This document shows positions 12,425 to 23,539 of a stretch of DNA of 64,000 nt, piece after piece. The number at the start of each line of letters is the position of its first letter. The stretch's first letter is position 1. Location of the stretch: contig CP007444.1 of assembly GCA_000632805.1 (NCBI GenBank), positions 4,948,772-5,012,771 on the forward strand. The letters are read 5' to 3'. The stretch comes from Dyella jiangningensis. Its GTDB lineage: Bacteria; Pseudomonadota; Gammaproteobacteria; Xanthomonadales; Rhodanobacteraceae. A program made the translations under genes and the position numbers. The notes under the pieces were generated by a model that was not told the DNA's origin, did no database searches, and saw nothing but the letters and a program-made list of their open reading frames with translations.

Positions 12425-13318
12425 TCTTTGCGCGAGAGAAAAAAACGAGCGCATCATCCATGCTGTGGCCCACGAGGAAACTCGCTGTAGCGGGGGCGCA
12501 CGCAGCACGCACATCGCACGTCGACGCACCTACGCGATAACCATCGCGCGTCATCAACCTGGCCGCGAGGGTTATCGCACACAGGTGCGCTCCTGCAGAC
12601 GCCACGCGGTTGTTGTCGGCGCGTACCAAGGCGTGATCAACGCTCGGCAGATAGCGTCCGATGGACAAGAACTACTTGTTGCCTACGCGCATGGAGTCAT
12701 TGCGGACGTCTGGTGCTTTGATAGCCAGGCGTGGTCGCAGCAAGCCAACCTATCGGCAGGCCCGGGCCTCTCCGCCACTCCGTCCAGGATCCGCGGTGGC
12801 GTCCATTGCTCTTCCGATCCAAGTCCCAGCGATACCCGTGCTGGATCTTGTGCGAGGTAAACGCTCGGCAAACCAACTGCGCTGATTGGCAGAGGAAATT
12901 TGCAACAACCGACACGCCGTCCACGCAGCTGCGTGATGAAGATCTGTGTGTTTGTGCGCCATCGATGCTCTTCGCGAGCTGCATGACGCACTGCTTTGCT
13001 TCTACAGCGAGCCTTGAGCGGCTTCTGTTGAATAGCTGCACCTTGCACGTTACCCCGGCGTGCACAAAAACTAATATGAACTTGGCTGCACAATCGCGTC
13101 GAAGTTGCCGTTTGCGTTCGACCTCCTTGGGGCCTGCGAAAAGTCGACCAGCGCTTGAGCGTGTGGTCCCAACAGATGGGCGGTGGCTGTACGCTCGGCT
13201 TGAGCCCAGGTTCTTGGAATGCCCATCTGGCGCTTGATCAGGACTGAATAGCGGCATGCATGCCATCGATTCGCGCGCAAGAATTTGCGATGATCGGTGA
13301 TCATTCCCTGCTGTTGTG
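12425..13318. other. gene-poor region behind the rRNA operon
   Basis: Nearly 900 bp without a gene I can support. Frames of 130-190 aa exist on both strands (for example minus 12697-13266), but none has a convincing ribosome binding site, domain or protein-like composition, and they contradict each other. Base composition from about 12890 to 13200 looks less GC-rich than the neighbouring genes, which suggests decayed or foreign DNA. A degraded palindromic repeat lies at 12485-12598. Confidence 0.45.
12485..12598. repeat. degraded REP-like palindrome pair
   Basis: The right part (12570-12598) reads gttatcgcacacaggtgcgc followed by tcctgcag. The left part has ctgtagcgggggcgcac, an imperfect complement. 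The gcgcac...gtgcgc core and the flanking ctgcagg/ctgtag ends match the plan of the clean repeats at 35212 and 40235, but with many changes. Confidence 0.4.
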
Positions 13319-13885
13319 ATGCATATGACGACTCCCCTGAAGAGCCGCCTCGGTCCGCTTCCCTATCTCATCTTTTCTTCTCGCTGGCTGCAGTTGCCGT
13401 TGTACCTGGGGCTGATCGTCGCCCAGGCCATCTATGTCGTGCAGTTCGTGCGTGAGCTGTGGCATCTGGTTGATGCGACGCTGTTCGGGCATCTTGGTGA
13501 GGGCGTTGCGGCGGAAAGTGCCGAGACCACCATCATGCTCACCGTGCTCGGCCTGATCGATGTGGTGATGATCTCGAACTTGTTGGTGATGGTGATCGTC
13601 GGTGGCTACGAAACCTTTGTATCGCGACTGAGGCTCGAGGGACATCCCGATCAACCGGAATGGCTGTCCCATGTGAATGCCACCGTGCTGAAAGTGAAGC
13701 TCGCGATGGCGATCATCGGCATCTCGTCGATCCATCTCCTGGCCACTTTCATCAAGGCCGATACGCTCAACCCCCAGACGATCATGTGGCAGGTACTGTT
13801 GCACCTGGCATTCGTGGTATCGGCGCTGGCCCTCGCCTATATCGACCGGATCATGCAGCCAGGTGCTCGGGGCGAGGCGCACTGA
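13319..13885 (+). CDS. UPF0114 (YqhA-like) inner-membrane protein
   Basis: About 188 aa with three to four hydrophobic segments. Family landmarks of YqhA/TIGR00645 are visible: SSRWLQLPLYLGL at the start, the loop VGGYETFVSRL, then VKLAMAIIGISSIHLL and AYIDRIMQPG at the end. The function is unknown in the family. Several starts are possible (GTG 13316, ATG 13319, ATG 13325); none has a strong ribosome binding site. The neighbouring glpK follows at 80 bp and may or may not be co-transcribed. Confidence 0.85.
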   Translation: MHMTTPLKSRLGPLPYLIFSSRWLQLPLYLGLIVAQAIYVVQFVRELWHLVDATLFGHLGEGVAAESAETTIMLTVLGLIDVVMISNLLVMVIVGGYETFVSRLRLEGHPDQPEWLSHVNATVLKVKLAMAIIGISSIHLLATFIKADTLNPQTIMWQVLLHLAFVVSALALAYIDRIMQPGARGEAH

Positions 13886-13965
13886 GTCCATGCGCGACGA
13901 GCCGGTCGATCCGGCTTGCCGCTTGTTGCTACGCTTGAGTCCCTGATGCCGAGGGAGCTGTTCGC

Positions 13966-15470
<1,505 letters not shown>

Positions 15471-15471
<1 letters not shown>

Positions 15472-15499
15472 AAAAGCCTCCCATGTGGGAGGCCTTTTT
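15471..15499. terminator. bidirectional terminator between glpK and the kinase gene
   Basis: Stem aaaaagcctccc / gggaggcctttttc with an atgt loop, overlapping the last base of the glpK stop codon. A-run on one side and T-run on the other allow it to work for both convergent genes. Confidence 0.85.
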
Positions 15500-15521
15500 C
15501 GCTGTGTAGGTGGCGCGCGGA

Positions 15522-16457
15522 TCAGTCGATCGAGTAGCCGAACTGTTCCTTGAACTCCGCGGAGAACTGCGCGTAATCGAAGCGCTGGTTCTGCGTGCCC
15601 GGGTGCTCGACCTTGAGCGCGCCCATCAGCGAGGCCATACGGCCGATGGTCGGCCAGTCCTTGCCCTTCATGATGCCGAAGATCAGGCCGGCGCGATAAG
15701 CGTCGCCGCAGCCGGTAGGGTCGACCACCTGGCGTTCGCGGGCGGCGGGGATCTCATGCGTAGTGCCGTCGGTGTGGATGTGCGAGCCGCGCGGGCCCTG
15801 CGTCACGATGTAGGCCTTCACGCGCGAGGCGATGTCCTGCGCGCTCCAGCCGGTGCGCTGCTGCAGCAGCTGCGACTCGTAGTCGTTGACGATCACGTAG
15901 GTCGACTTTTCGATCATCGCGCGGAACTCCGCGCCGTCGAAGAGCGGCATCGCCTGGCCCGGGTCGAAGATGAAGGGCACGCCTCGCGCGGCGAATTCAT
16001 CCACGTGCTGCAGCATGGCGTCGCGGCTGTCCGGCGCCACGATGGCGAAGCTGATCGTCGGGATGTCGCGCACGTGGTTGGTGTGCGCGCTGAGCATGGC
16101 GCCCGGGTGGAAGGCGGTGATCTGGTTGTTGTCCAGGTCGGTGGTGATGAAGCACTGCGGCGTGAACTGGTCTTCGAACTCGCGCACGTAGTCCAGGCGG
16201 ATGCCGCACTTTTCCATGTGCGCGCGGTACGGGCCGAAGTCCTGGCCCACCGTGGCGACCGGTAGCGGGTCGGCGCCCAGCAGCTTCAGGTTGTAGGCGA
16301 TATTGCCGGCGCAGCCGCCGAACTCGCGGCGCATGCGCGGCACCAGGAACGACACGTTCAGGATGTGCACCTGGTCCGGAAGGATGTGGTTCTTGAACTG
16401 GTCCTGGAACACCATGATGGTGTCGTAGGCGAGCGATCCGCAGATGACGGCAGACAT
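15522..16457 (-). CDS. PfkB-family carbohydrate kinase (adenosine kinase-like)
   Basis: Ribokinase-fold kinase of 311 aa. The N-terminal FGGCAGNIAYNLKLLG (substrate lid region) and the C-terminal anion-hole/base motif DPTGCGDAYRAG are intact. The closest match I know in layout is bacterial adenosine kinase, phosphorylating adenosine to AMP, but other nucleosides or sugars are possible. Convergent with glpK. Promoter and start face the mreB promoter region across 260 bp. Confidence 0.85.
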   Translation of the reverse strand: MSAVICGSLAYDTIMVFQDQFKNHILPDQVHILNVSFLVPRMRREFGGCAGNIAYNLKLLGADPLPVATVGQDFGPYRAHMEKCGIRLDYVREFEDQFTPQCFITTDLDNNQITAFHPGAMLSAHTNHVRDIPTISFAIVAPDSRDAMLQHVDEFAARGVPFIFDPGQAMPLFDGAEFRAMIEKSTYVIVNDYESQLLQQRTGWSAQDIASRVKAYIVTQGPRGSHIHTDGTTHEIPAARERQVVDPTGCGDAYRAGLIFGIMKGKDWPTIGRMASLMGALKVEHPGTQNQRFDYAQFSAEFKEQFGYSID

Positions 16458-16647
16458 GGCGCGAGACGATTCCTGGCAAGTGGAACGAAGATGCCGGGCG
16501 GCTCACGCGCCGGCCTGGCTCAAAGTTCCAGATTGTACCGGCATAAGGACCGGACCGCGACTTTCCTGCTGCCGCCAGCGCGGCGGTCCAACCTCCGAAA
16601 ACGCGCATATCATCGCGTCTCCAAAGGCTTTCTTAACGAGATTGTCC

Positions 16648-16676
16648 TTGCGATCAGGGGGTTTGCTGACTAGACT
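16648..16676 (+). promoter_or_regulatory. candidate mreB promoter
   Basis: TTGCGA, 17 nt, TAGACT, about 40 bp before the mreB start codon. Weak match at -35, so tentative. Confidence 0.35.
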
Positions 16677-16718
16677 GGCGCGCTTACTTTTTAGCCACAG
16701 CCGGCCCACGGCGGACCC

Positions 16719-17765
16719 ATGTTCAAGAAGTTTCGCGGCTTTTTCTCCAACGACATCTCCATCGATCTCGGCACCGCCAATACGCTGATTTATGTGCGTG
16801 GCCAGGGTATCGTCTTGAATGAACCGTCGGTGGTGGCTATCCGTCAGGACCGGGGCCCGGGTGGTCCGCGTGCCGTGGCCGCGGTAGGCAGCGACGCCAA
16901 GAAGATGTTGGGCCGTACGCCGGGCAACATCGCCACGGTGCGTCCGATGAAGGATGGCGTGATCGCCAACTTCTCGATGACCGAGGCCATGCTGCAGCAC
17001 TTCATCAAGCAGGTGCACAAGTCGCGCATGCTGCGCCCCAGCCCGCGCGTGCTGGTCTGCGTGCCCTGCGGTTCCACCCAGGTGGAACGCCGCGCCATCA
17101 AGGAATCGGCCGAAGGCGCCGGCGCCCGCGACGTGTTCCTGATCGAAGAGCCGATGGCCGCCGCGATCGGCGCCGGTATCCCGGTGCATGAGGCGCGCGG
17201 CTCGATGGTGCTGGACATCGGCGGCGGTACCTCGGAAGTGGCCGTGATCTCCTTGAACGGCATCGTCTACTCGCAGTCTGTCCGCGTGGGCGGCGACCGC
17301 TTCGACGAGGCGATCATCAATTACGTGCGCCGCAACCACGGCACGCTGATCGGCGAGTCGACCGCCGAGCGCATCAAGCTGGAAATCGGCTGTGCGTTCC
17401 CGCAGACGAACGTGAAGGAGATCGAGATCTCCGGCCGCAACCTCGCCGAGGGCGTGCCGCGCATGTTCACCATCAACTCCAACGAAGTGCTGGAAGCGCT
17501 GCACGAGCCGCTGTCGGGCATCGTGGCCGCGGTGAAGTCGGCGCTGGAGCAGACCCCGCCGGAGCTGTGCTCCGACGTCGCCGAGCGTGGCATCGTGCTC
17601 ACCGGCGGCGGTGCGCTGCTGCGCGACCTGGACCGTCTCATTTCCGAGGAAACCGGCCTGCACGTGCAGGTGGCCGACGAGCCCCTCACCTGCGTGGCCC
17701 GTGGCGGCGGCAAGGCGCTGGAGCTCATCGATCAGCACGGCAGCGATTTCTTCGCCGCTGAATAA
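16719..17765 (+). CDS. mreB: rod shape-determining protein MreB
   Basis: Actin-like ATPase forming membrane filaments that guide lateral wall synthesis. The phosphate-1 motif IDLGTANT (from residue 15), the VLDIGGGTSE phosphate-2 motif and the adenosine motif TGGGALL are all present; 348 aa is the standard length. First gene of mreB-mreC-mreD-mrdA-rodA, separated from mreC by 21 bp. The organism should therefore be rod-shaped. Confidence 0.98.
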   Translation: MFKKFRGFFSNDISIDLGTANTLIYVRGQGIVLNEPSVVAIRQDRGPGGPRAVAAVGSDAKKMLGRTPGNIATVRPMKDGVIANFSMTEAMLQHFIKQVHKSRMLRPSPRVLVCVPCGSTQVERRAIKESAEGAGARDVFLIEEPMAAAIGAGIPVHEARGSMVLDIGGGTSEVAVISLNGIVYSQSVRVGGDRFDEAIINYVRRNHGTLIGESTAERIKLEIGCAFPQTNVKEIEISGRNLAEGVPRMFTINSNEVLEALHEPLSGIVAAVKSALEQTPPELCSDVAERGIVLTGGGALLRDLDRLISEETGLHVQVADEPLTCVARGGGKALELIDQHGSDFFAAE

Positions 17766-17786
17766 ATAACCAGCAGGGGGTAGTCC

Positions 17787-18773
17787 ATGGCGCTCGCGCG
17801 CGAGGAATCCTCGCCCCTGTTCGCCGGCACAGCTGCCGGTACGCTCAGACTCATTTTCTATCTTGCGCTGGCCCTGGTGCTGATGGTGCTCGACCATCGC
17901 AATGGCTGGATCTGGCGCCTGCGCAATACCGCGTCGGTGCTGGTCGAGCCGGTGTACCGGCTGGCCAGCCTGCCGGCGACCGGCATGCGCGCGGCCAGCG
18001 TGGCGTTTTCCGATCGTAAAGTGCTCACCGAGCAGAACCAGCGCCTGCGCGAAGACCTGCTGCTGGCCAACGCCAAGCTCAATCGCATGGCGGCCGTGGC
18101 CGAGCAGAACCAGCGCCTGAAGGAGCTGCTGGACACCCAGCACAGCCTGGAACTCAACGTGCAGCTGGCCCGTGTCATCGACGTGGACCTGGGCGCGTCG
18201 CGCCAGCGCATGCTGATCAACGTGGGCTCGCACGATGGCGTGAAGAAGGGCCAAGTGGTGATCGATGCGCACGGCGTGATCGGACAGGTGGTGGAGGTGA
18301 TGGCGCGCAGCTCGCTCGTGATGCTGGTGACCGATCCCGATCATGCGATTCCGGTCGTCATCGAGCGTACCGGCTTGCGCACGGTGGCCTATGGATCGCG
18401 CGATGGCGCCCTGCTGAGCCTGCCGAATATTTCCATGGCGGCCGACGTGCACCCTGGCGACAAGCTGCTCACGTCAGGCCTTGGCGGTCGTTTCCCGCCG
18501 GGCTTTCCGGTGGGCGAGATCCGCAGCGTGGAGCCGGCTGCCTCGGGCATGTTCCTCGAAGGCAAGGCACGCCCCACGGCGGATCTGGATCGCAGCGAGG
18601 ACGTGCTGTTGCTGCATGACCTGGCCGAACCCGTCGGCCCGCCGGAACCGGTGACGCCTGCCGGGCCGCCGGCGGATCTCGCGCCCGCGCCCTCCGCCAG
18701 CACGGCGCCGCCGCCGTCGACGTCGCGTGCTGCGGTCGCACCTGCCACCAGCGCGGGAACGGCGCAGCCATGA
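17787..18773 (+). CDS. mreC: cell-shape protein MreC
   Basis: Bitopic inner-membrane protein whose periplasmic part links MreB to PBP2 and RodA. One membrane helix (about residues 15-35) is followed by a coiled coil (about 68-112, rich in EQNQRL repeats) and the two beta-barrel halves, including GASRQRMLINVGSHDGVKKG and PDHAIPVVIERTGLR. A proline/alanine/serine-rich tail of about 50 residues extends past the fold. Start preceded by agggggt; the stop overlaps mreD by 4 nt. Confidence 0.95.
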   Translation: MALAREESSPLFAGTAAGTLRLIFYLALALVLMVLDHRNGWIWRLRNTASVLVEPVYRLASLPATGMRAASVAFSDRKVLTEQNQRLREDLLLANAKLNRMAAVAEQNQRLKELLDTQHSLELNVQLARVIDVDLGASRQRMLINVGSHDGVKKGQVVIDAHGVIGQVVEVMARSSLVMLVTDPDHAIPVVIERTGLRTVAYGSRDGALLSLPNISMAADVHPGDKLLTSGLGGRFPPGFPVGEIRSVEPAASGMFLEGKARPTADLDRSEDVLLLHDLAEPVGPPEPVTPAGPPADLAPAPSASTAPPPSTSRAAVAPATSAGTAQP

Positions 18774-19258
18774 ACAAGCAACGCATCCAATGGCTGTGGT
18801 TCGCCGGCTCGCTGGTGTTCGCGCTGATGTCGATGCTGATCCCGCTGCCGGCGCCGCTGCAGCCGTTCAAGCCGTACTGGCCGGCGCTGTTCCTGCTGTA
18901 CTGGGCGCTGGAGTCGGGCGACCAGCGGGTGAACCTGGGCCTCGCGTTCTGCATCGGCCTGTGCGCGGATCTGCTCGATGGCGTGCTCCTGGGTGAGCAG
19001 GCCATGCGCCTGTGTGCGCTGGTGTTCATCGCGTTGCGTTTCCGTTCGCGCCTGCGCTTTTTCCCGATGTGGCAGCAGACGCTGGCCGTGCTCGCGTTGC
19101 TGCTGAACGATCGCGTGCTGTTGCTGATCGTGCGCACGTTCGCCGGCGAGGCTTTGCCGACGGCAAGCTGGTGGATCTCGCCGTTCGTCGGCGCCGCGCT
19201 GTGGCCGTTCCTGTTCCTGCTCATGGACGACCTGCGCATGCGCTTGCGCATCCAGTAG
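18770..19258 (+). CDS. mreD: cell-shape protein MreD
   Basis: Polytopic inner-membrane protein of 162 aa in the elongasome, with about five hydrophobic helices (for example LVFALMSMLIPLPAPLQPF and PYWPALFLLYWAL). Identity rests on position between mreC and mrdA together with the family pattern KPYWPALFLLYWALE. Its ATGA start overlaps the mreC stop, so translation is coupled. Confidence 0.93.
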   Translation: MNKQRIQWLWFAGSLVFALMSMLIPLPAPLQPFKPYWPALFLLYWALESGDQRVNLGLAFCIGLCADLLDGVLLGEQAMRLCALVFIALRFRSRLRFFPMWQQTLAVLALLLNDRVLLLIVRTFAGEALPTASWWISPFVGAALWPFLFLLMDDLRMRLRIQ

Positions 19259-19262
19259 CGCC

Positions 19263-21275
19263 ATGGCACTCAAGCGACGCTCGATCAAGGATTCCCGCGG
19301 CGAAAGCACGCTGTTTCGCGTGCGCGCGATGGTGGGCTTCGCGCTGATCCTGCTCGGCCTGGGCGTGCTGGTGGGGCGTTACCAGTACCTGCAGGTGCAG
19401 CGCCACGACGAGTTTGCGCTGCGGTCCGAGAACAATCGTGTGAAGCCACGGGCGATCCCGCCGGCGCGCGGTCTCATCTACGATCGCAATGGCGTGCTGC
19501 TCGCCGACAACGTGCCCGCATTCCGTCTCGAAGTGGTGCCCGAGCAGGTGCCCGACATGAAGACGATGCTGTCGGACATCCGAGACGTGGTGCCCCTCGG
19601 CGACGACGACATCGAGACGTTCAGGAAGCAGCTCAAGCAGAACCGGCGCTTCGACAGCGTGCCGCTGAAGCTGCACCTCACCGAGGACGAGATCGCGCGC
19701 TTCGCCATCAATCGCTGGCGTTTTCCCGGCGTGGACGTGGTGCCATACCTTACGCGGCGCTATCCGTACGGCCCGTTGTTCGCGCACGTGGTGGGCTATG
19801 TGGGTCGCATCGATGCGGACGACATGAACCGTCTCGACCCGGATCGCTACAAGGGCACCAGCCATGTCGGCCGCAGCGGCCTGGAGCGTTCGTACGAGGA
19901 CATCCTGCATGGCGAGCCGGGCTACGAACTGGTCGAGGTGAATGCGGACGGTCGCGTGCAGCGCGTGCTGGAGACGCACGCACCGACGCCGGGCAAGAAC
20001 CTCTACCTGAGCATCGATGTGCGCGTGCAGAAGGCGGCATCCGATGCCTTCGACGGTCGACCGGGTTCGACCGTGGCGATCGATCCACGCAACGGCCAGG
20101 TGCTGGCTATGGTCAGCGTGCCGAGCTTTGATCCCAACCTGTTCGTCAACGGGATCAGCCGCGCGGACTACACCACCTATACGACGGATACCGACAAGCC
20201 GCTGCTCAACCGTGCGTTGAAGAGCGCCTATCCGCCGGGCTCCACGGTCAAGCCGTTTCTCGCGTTGGGCGGCCTCGAAATGGGCGTCCGCCGGCCGGAG
20301 GATACGGTGTTGTCCACCGGCGAATTCTGTATCCCGGGACAGCAGCGCTGCTATCGCGATGACACGCGCGGCGGCGACGGCACGGTGAACATGGTGCGTG
20401 CCATCGAGAAATCCACCAATACGTACTTCTACAGGCTTGCGCTCGACATGGGCATCGATCGGCTGGCCAGCTGGATGGGCAGCCTGGGCTTCGGCAAGAA
20501 GACCGGCATCGACCTGATCGGCGAGGCGGAGGGCATCCTGCCGTCGCGCGAATGGAAGGCGACGCGCAGCAAGTACGGTTGGTTCCCGGGCGAAACCGTG
20601 ATCGCAGGTATCGGCCAGGGTTACTGGAACGTCACCACGCTGCAGCTGGCGCATGCCACGGCGACCTTCGCCGGTCATGGCACGCCGTATGCGCCGCGCC
20701 TGGTGATGGCGACGTCTGCGGTGAAGGAGCACGCCGTGCCGTTGGCGAATCCACCTTCGGGTCCGTCGCTAATCCACAAGCCCAATGACTGGAACGTGGT
20801 CAACCAAGGCATGGAAGCGGTGGTGTATGGCGCCGGAGGCACGGCCATGCAGGCAGGCGTGTTCAAGGGCTTTCCGCTGACGGTGGCCGGCAAGAGCGGT
20901 ACCGCGGAGCGCTTCTCCCGTCGCAGCAACGAGTACGACACCAATAAGAACACCGCTTACCTCGCAACGCGCCATCGCGCGTGGTTCATCGGCTATACGC
21001 CCACCGAAGCACCGCGTATCGCGGTTGCGGCCATGCTCGAATCGGGCGCCTGGGGTGCGGCGGACGCGGGCCCCATCGTGCGCAAGATCATGGATGCGTG
21101 GCTGGTCTCGACTGGCGGCGCGGTGCCTCCGAGCAAGACGCCGGAAGGCCCGACCGCGCCCACAGGCGTGCCTGATGTACCAGACGACACCCCAGTCGCC
21201 ACGCCGGCCGACATGTCCGCGTTGCCCGCGGAAAGTTCCAGCACGGCCCCGTCCGACGATGGAGGCACCCCATGA
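19263..21275 (+). CDS. mrdA: penicillin-binding protein 2 (elongation transpeptidase)
   Basis: Class B PBP that cross-links peptidoglycan during elongation, working with RodA. N-terminal membrane anchor at about 24-40, dimerisation domain with RGLIYDRNG, then the transpeptidase domain: nucleophile S327 in YPPGSTVKPF, the STN motif at about 386 and the KSGTA motif near 545. 670 aa is slightly long because of a threonine/proline-rich tail of about 60 residues. It follows mreD by 4 bp and overlaps rodA. Confidence 0.97.
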   Translation: MALKRRSIKDSRGESTLFRVRAMVGFALILLGLGVLVGRYQYLQVQRHDEFALRSENNRVKPRAIPPARGLIYDRNGVLLADNVPAFRLEVVPEQVPDMKTMLSDIRDVVPLGDDDIETFRKQLKQNRRFDSVPLKLHLTEDEIARFAINRWRFPGVDVVPYLTRRYPYGPLFAHVVGYVGRIDADDMNRLDPDRYKGTSHVGRSGLERSYEDILHGEPGYELVEVNADGRVQRVLETHAPTPGKNLYLSIDVRVQKAASDAFDGRPGSTVAIDPRNGQVLAMVSVPSFDPNLFVNGISRADYTTYTTDTDKPLLNRALKSAYPPGSTVKPFLALGGLEMGVRRPEDTVLSTGEFCIPGQQRCYRDDTRGGDGTVNMVRAIEKSTNTYFYRLALDMGIDRLASWMGSLGFGKKTGIDLIGEAEGILPSREWKATRSKYGWFPGETVIAGIGQGYWNVTTLQLAHATATFAGHGTPYAPRLVMATSAVKEHAVPLANPPSGPSLIHKPNDWNVVNQGMEAVVYGAGGTAMQAGVFKGFPLTVAGKSGTAERFSRRSNEYDTNKNTAYLATRHRAWFIGYTPTEAPRIAVAAMLESGAWGAADAGPIVRKIMDAWLVSTGGAVPPSKTPEGPTAPTGVPDVPDDTPVATPADMSALPAESSSTAPSDDGGTP

Positions 21276-22390
21276 TCGACGCCCTCCAGATTCGCCTGCA
21301 GCGTTTGTTGCGCCGGATAATCACGCGCCCGCGCATCGACCTGCCGCTGGCATTCGGCCTGTTCGTATTGGCCTGCGTTGGCCTGATGACGCTTTACAGC
21401 GCCAGCGGCGGCAACATGGCGATGATCACCGGACAGGCAGCGCGCTTCGTCATGGGCGGCTTCCTGTTGCTGCTGATCTCGCGCATTCCGCCCTCCGTGC
21501 TGCGTGGCTGGACGCCCTGGCTCTACGCAGGCAGCGTTACGCTGCTGCTGGTGGTGGCGGCGCTGGGCGAAGTGCGCAGCGGTTCCAAGCGCTGGCTGGA
21601 CCTGGGCGTGCTGTCCTTCCAGCCGTCCGAACTGCTCAAGCTCACCATGCCGATGATGGTGGCGTGGTACCTGCATCCGCGCCAGTTGCCGCCGAGCTGG
21701 AAGGACATCATCGTGGTGGGCATCCTGATCGCGATTCCCGCCGGCTTGATCGCCGAACAGCCTGATCTGGGCACGGCGCTGCTGGTCAGCGCGGCCGGCG
21801 CGTTCGCGCTGTTCCTGTCGGGCATGCGCTGGTGGAAGATCGGCAGCCTGCTGGCCGTGGTGGGCGCGATGGTGCCGGTGGCCTGGCATTTCCTGCACGA
21901 ATACCAGCGCAATCGTGTGCGAACGCTGCTTGATCCGGAATCCGATCCACTCGGCAACGGCTGGCACATCATCCAGTCGCAGATCGCCGTGGGCTCGGGC
22001 GGCATGTTCGGCAAGGGCTGGCAGCACGGCACGCAGTCGCGCCTGGACTTTCTGCCCGAGCACACCACCGACTTCATCTTCGCGGTGTTCTCCGAGGAAT
22101 TCGGCCTGGTCGGCGTGATCGGCCTGATGCTGCTGTACGCCTTCATCATCGGTCGCTGCCTGTGGATCGCCATGGAGGCGCGCGACACCTACTCGCGCCT
22201 GCTGGCCGGCGCGATCGGCATGAGCTTCTTCGTCTACGTGTTCGTCAACGGCGGCATGGTCGCCGGCATGTTGCCGGTGGTGGGCGTGCCGATGCCGCTG
22301 GTGAGCTACGGCGGTACGTCGGCGGTGTCGCTGCTGACCGGCTTTGGCGTACTGATGTCGATCTTTGCCAATCGCAAGGTGCACGACTGA
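21272..22390 (+). CDS. rodA: rod shape-determining glycosyltransferase RodA
   Basis: SEDS-family inner-membrane enzyme polymerising lipid II glycans for the lateral wall. 372 aa, about ten membrane helices. The conserved FQPSELLKL, EQPDLGTALL, FLPEHTTDFIFAVFSEEFG and PLVSYGGTS blocks are intact, including the essential aspartate in the EQPDLGTA loop. Start ATGA overlaps the mrdA stop. Confidence 0.97.
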   Translation: MIDALQIRLQRLLRRIITRPRIDLPLAFGLFVLACVGLMTLYSASGGNMAMITGQAARFVMGGFLLLLISRIPPSVLRGWTPWLYAGSVTLLLVVAALGEVRSGSKRWLDLGVLSFQPSELLKLTMPMMVAWYLHPRQLPPSWKDIIVVGILIAIPAGLIAEQPDLGTALLVSAAGAFALFLSGMRWWKIGSLLAVVGAMVPVAWHFLHEYQRNRVRTLLDPESDPLGNGWHIIQSQIAVGSGGMFGKGWQHGTQSRLDFLPEHTTDFIFAVFSEEFGLVGVIGLMLLYAFIIGRCLWIAMEARDTYSRLLAGAIGMSFFVYVFVNGGMVAGMLPVVGVPMPLVSYGGTSAVSLLTGFGVLMSIFANRKVHD

Positions 22391-22525
22391 GGACGACGCA
22401 CCGGTGTGTATTCCGCACCGGGTTCGCATCGCTTATACGGCCGACCGGCACATCGCAAACCCCCGGTTTTTCCCCGCTTTGCGTGCTAGGCTTCGCAACG
22501 AAGCCGTTCGACAGTGAAGTCATTC

Positions 22526-23539
22526 ATGCCTTTGATCGCCGCGTCGCTACCGACACGCCGCCTTGTCGCCACGCTGGGCCTCCTCATCGCCTCGGCATGC
22601 ATGCCGGTCCTCGCAGAAACCCATCCCGGGCAGGACCAACTGGTCGGCGAAGTGGCGAAAGACACCGGCAAGGATCCGCAGGCGCTCAACGCGCTGCTCG
22701 ATGGTGCGAAGAAGCAGCAGGGCATTCTCGATGCGATCAGCCGCCCGGCTGAAGCCAAGCCGTGGAAGGACTACCGGCCGATCTTCCTCACGCAACAGCG
22801 CATCAATGACGGCATCGCGTTCTATCGCGAGCATCGCGCGCTGCTGGAAAGCATCGGCAAGCAGTACGGCGTGGCGCCCGAATACATCGTGGCGATCGTC
22901 GGCGTGGAAACCTCGTACGGCCGCATCACCGGCAAGTACAAGGTGCTCGACGCGCTGGTGACGCTGGGCCTGTATTACCCGCCACGCGCCACCTTCTTCC
23001 GCGAGCAGCTCAAGACCCTGCTGGAGCTGCCCGAGAACCATCTCGCCGGCCCGGTCGACGCGCTGACCGGCTCGTATGCCGGCGCGCAGGGCTGGGGGCA
23101 GTTCATGCCGTCCAGCATCCGCGATTTCGGCGTGGACGCCGATGGCGACGGGCGCATCGACCTGAAGAATTCGCTGCCCGACATCTTCGCCAGCGTCGCG
23201 AATTATTTTGCGAAGCACGGCTGGCAGCAGGGCGGGCTGGTCGCTGCGCGAGCGCAGCCCGACGGCGCGGCCAAGCCGATCTCGGTGAAGGATTCCAAGC
23301 CGCAATGGCCGCTGGAGCAGATGGAAGCCTGGGGCTATGCGCCGCTGCAGGCGCTGAACCCGGGCGAGCCGACCAGCCTGCAGTCGCTGGATGGCGAAAA
23401 TGGCAAGGAATACTGGTTCACCTTCCAGAACTTCTATGTGATCACCACGTACAACCGCAGTCCCCTCTACGCACTGGCCGTGCACCAGCTGGCGCAGGCC
23501 ATTGCCGACGGAGCAGGTGTGTCGGAAGCCATGCGATGA
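22526..23539 (+). CDS. mltB: membrane-bound lytic transglycosylase B
   Basis: Cleaves the glycan strand to 1,6-anhydro-muropeptides. The catalytic glutamate lies in VGVETSYGRITG, with the GAQGWGQFMPSS and DADGDGRIDL motifs of the MltB family following; the latter resembles the EF-hand-like calcium site. The N-terminus is hydrophobic and contains a Cys (LLIASACMPVLA) that could serve as a lipoprotein site, though the lipobox is not ideal. A GTG four codons upstream (22514) is an alternative start. The stop overlaps the rlpA start. Confidence 0.93.
   Translation: MPLIAASLPTRRLVATLGLLIASACMPVLAETHPGQDQLVGEVAKDTGKDPQALNALLDGAKKQQGILDAISRPAEAKPWKDYRPIFLTQQRINDGIAFYREHRALLESIGKQYGVAPEYIVAIVGVETSYGRITGKYKVLDALVTLGLYYPPRATFFREQLKTLLELPENHLAGPVDALTGSYAGAQGWGQFMPSSIRDFGVDADGDGRIDLKNSLPDIFASVANYFAKHGWQQGGLVAARAQPDGAAKPISVKDSKPQWPLEQMEAWGYAPLQALNPGEPTSLQSLDGENGKEYWFTFQNFYVITTYNRSPLYALAVHQLAQAIADGAGVSEAMR

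Noticed and set aside
12697..13266. 189-codon minus-strand frame in the region behind the rRNA operon
   Set aside because: No ribosome site, no domain, and competing frames of similar length on both strands; looks like chance in GC-rich DNA.
16503..18452. 649-codon minus-strand frame opposite mreB/mreC
   Set aside because: Antisense shadow of two essential genes with clear family motifs on the plus strand.
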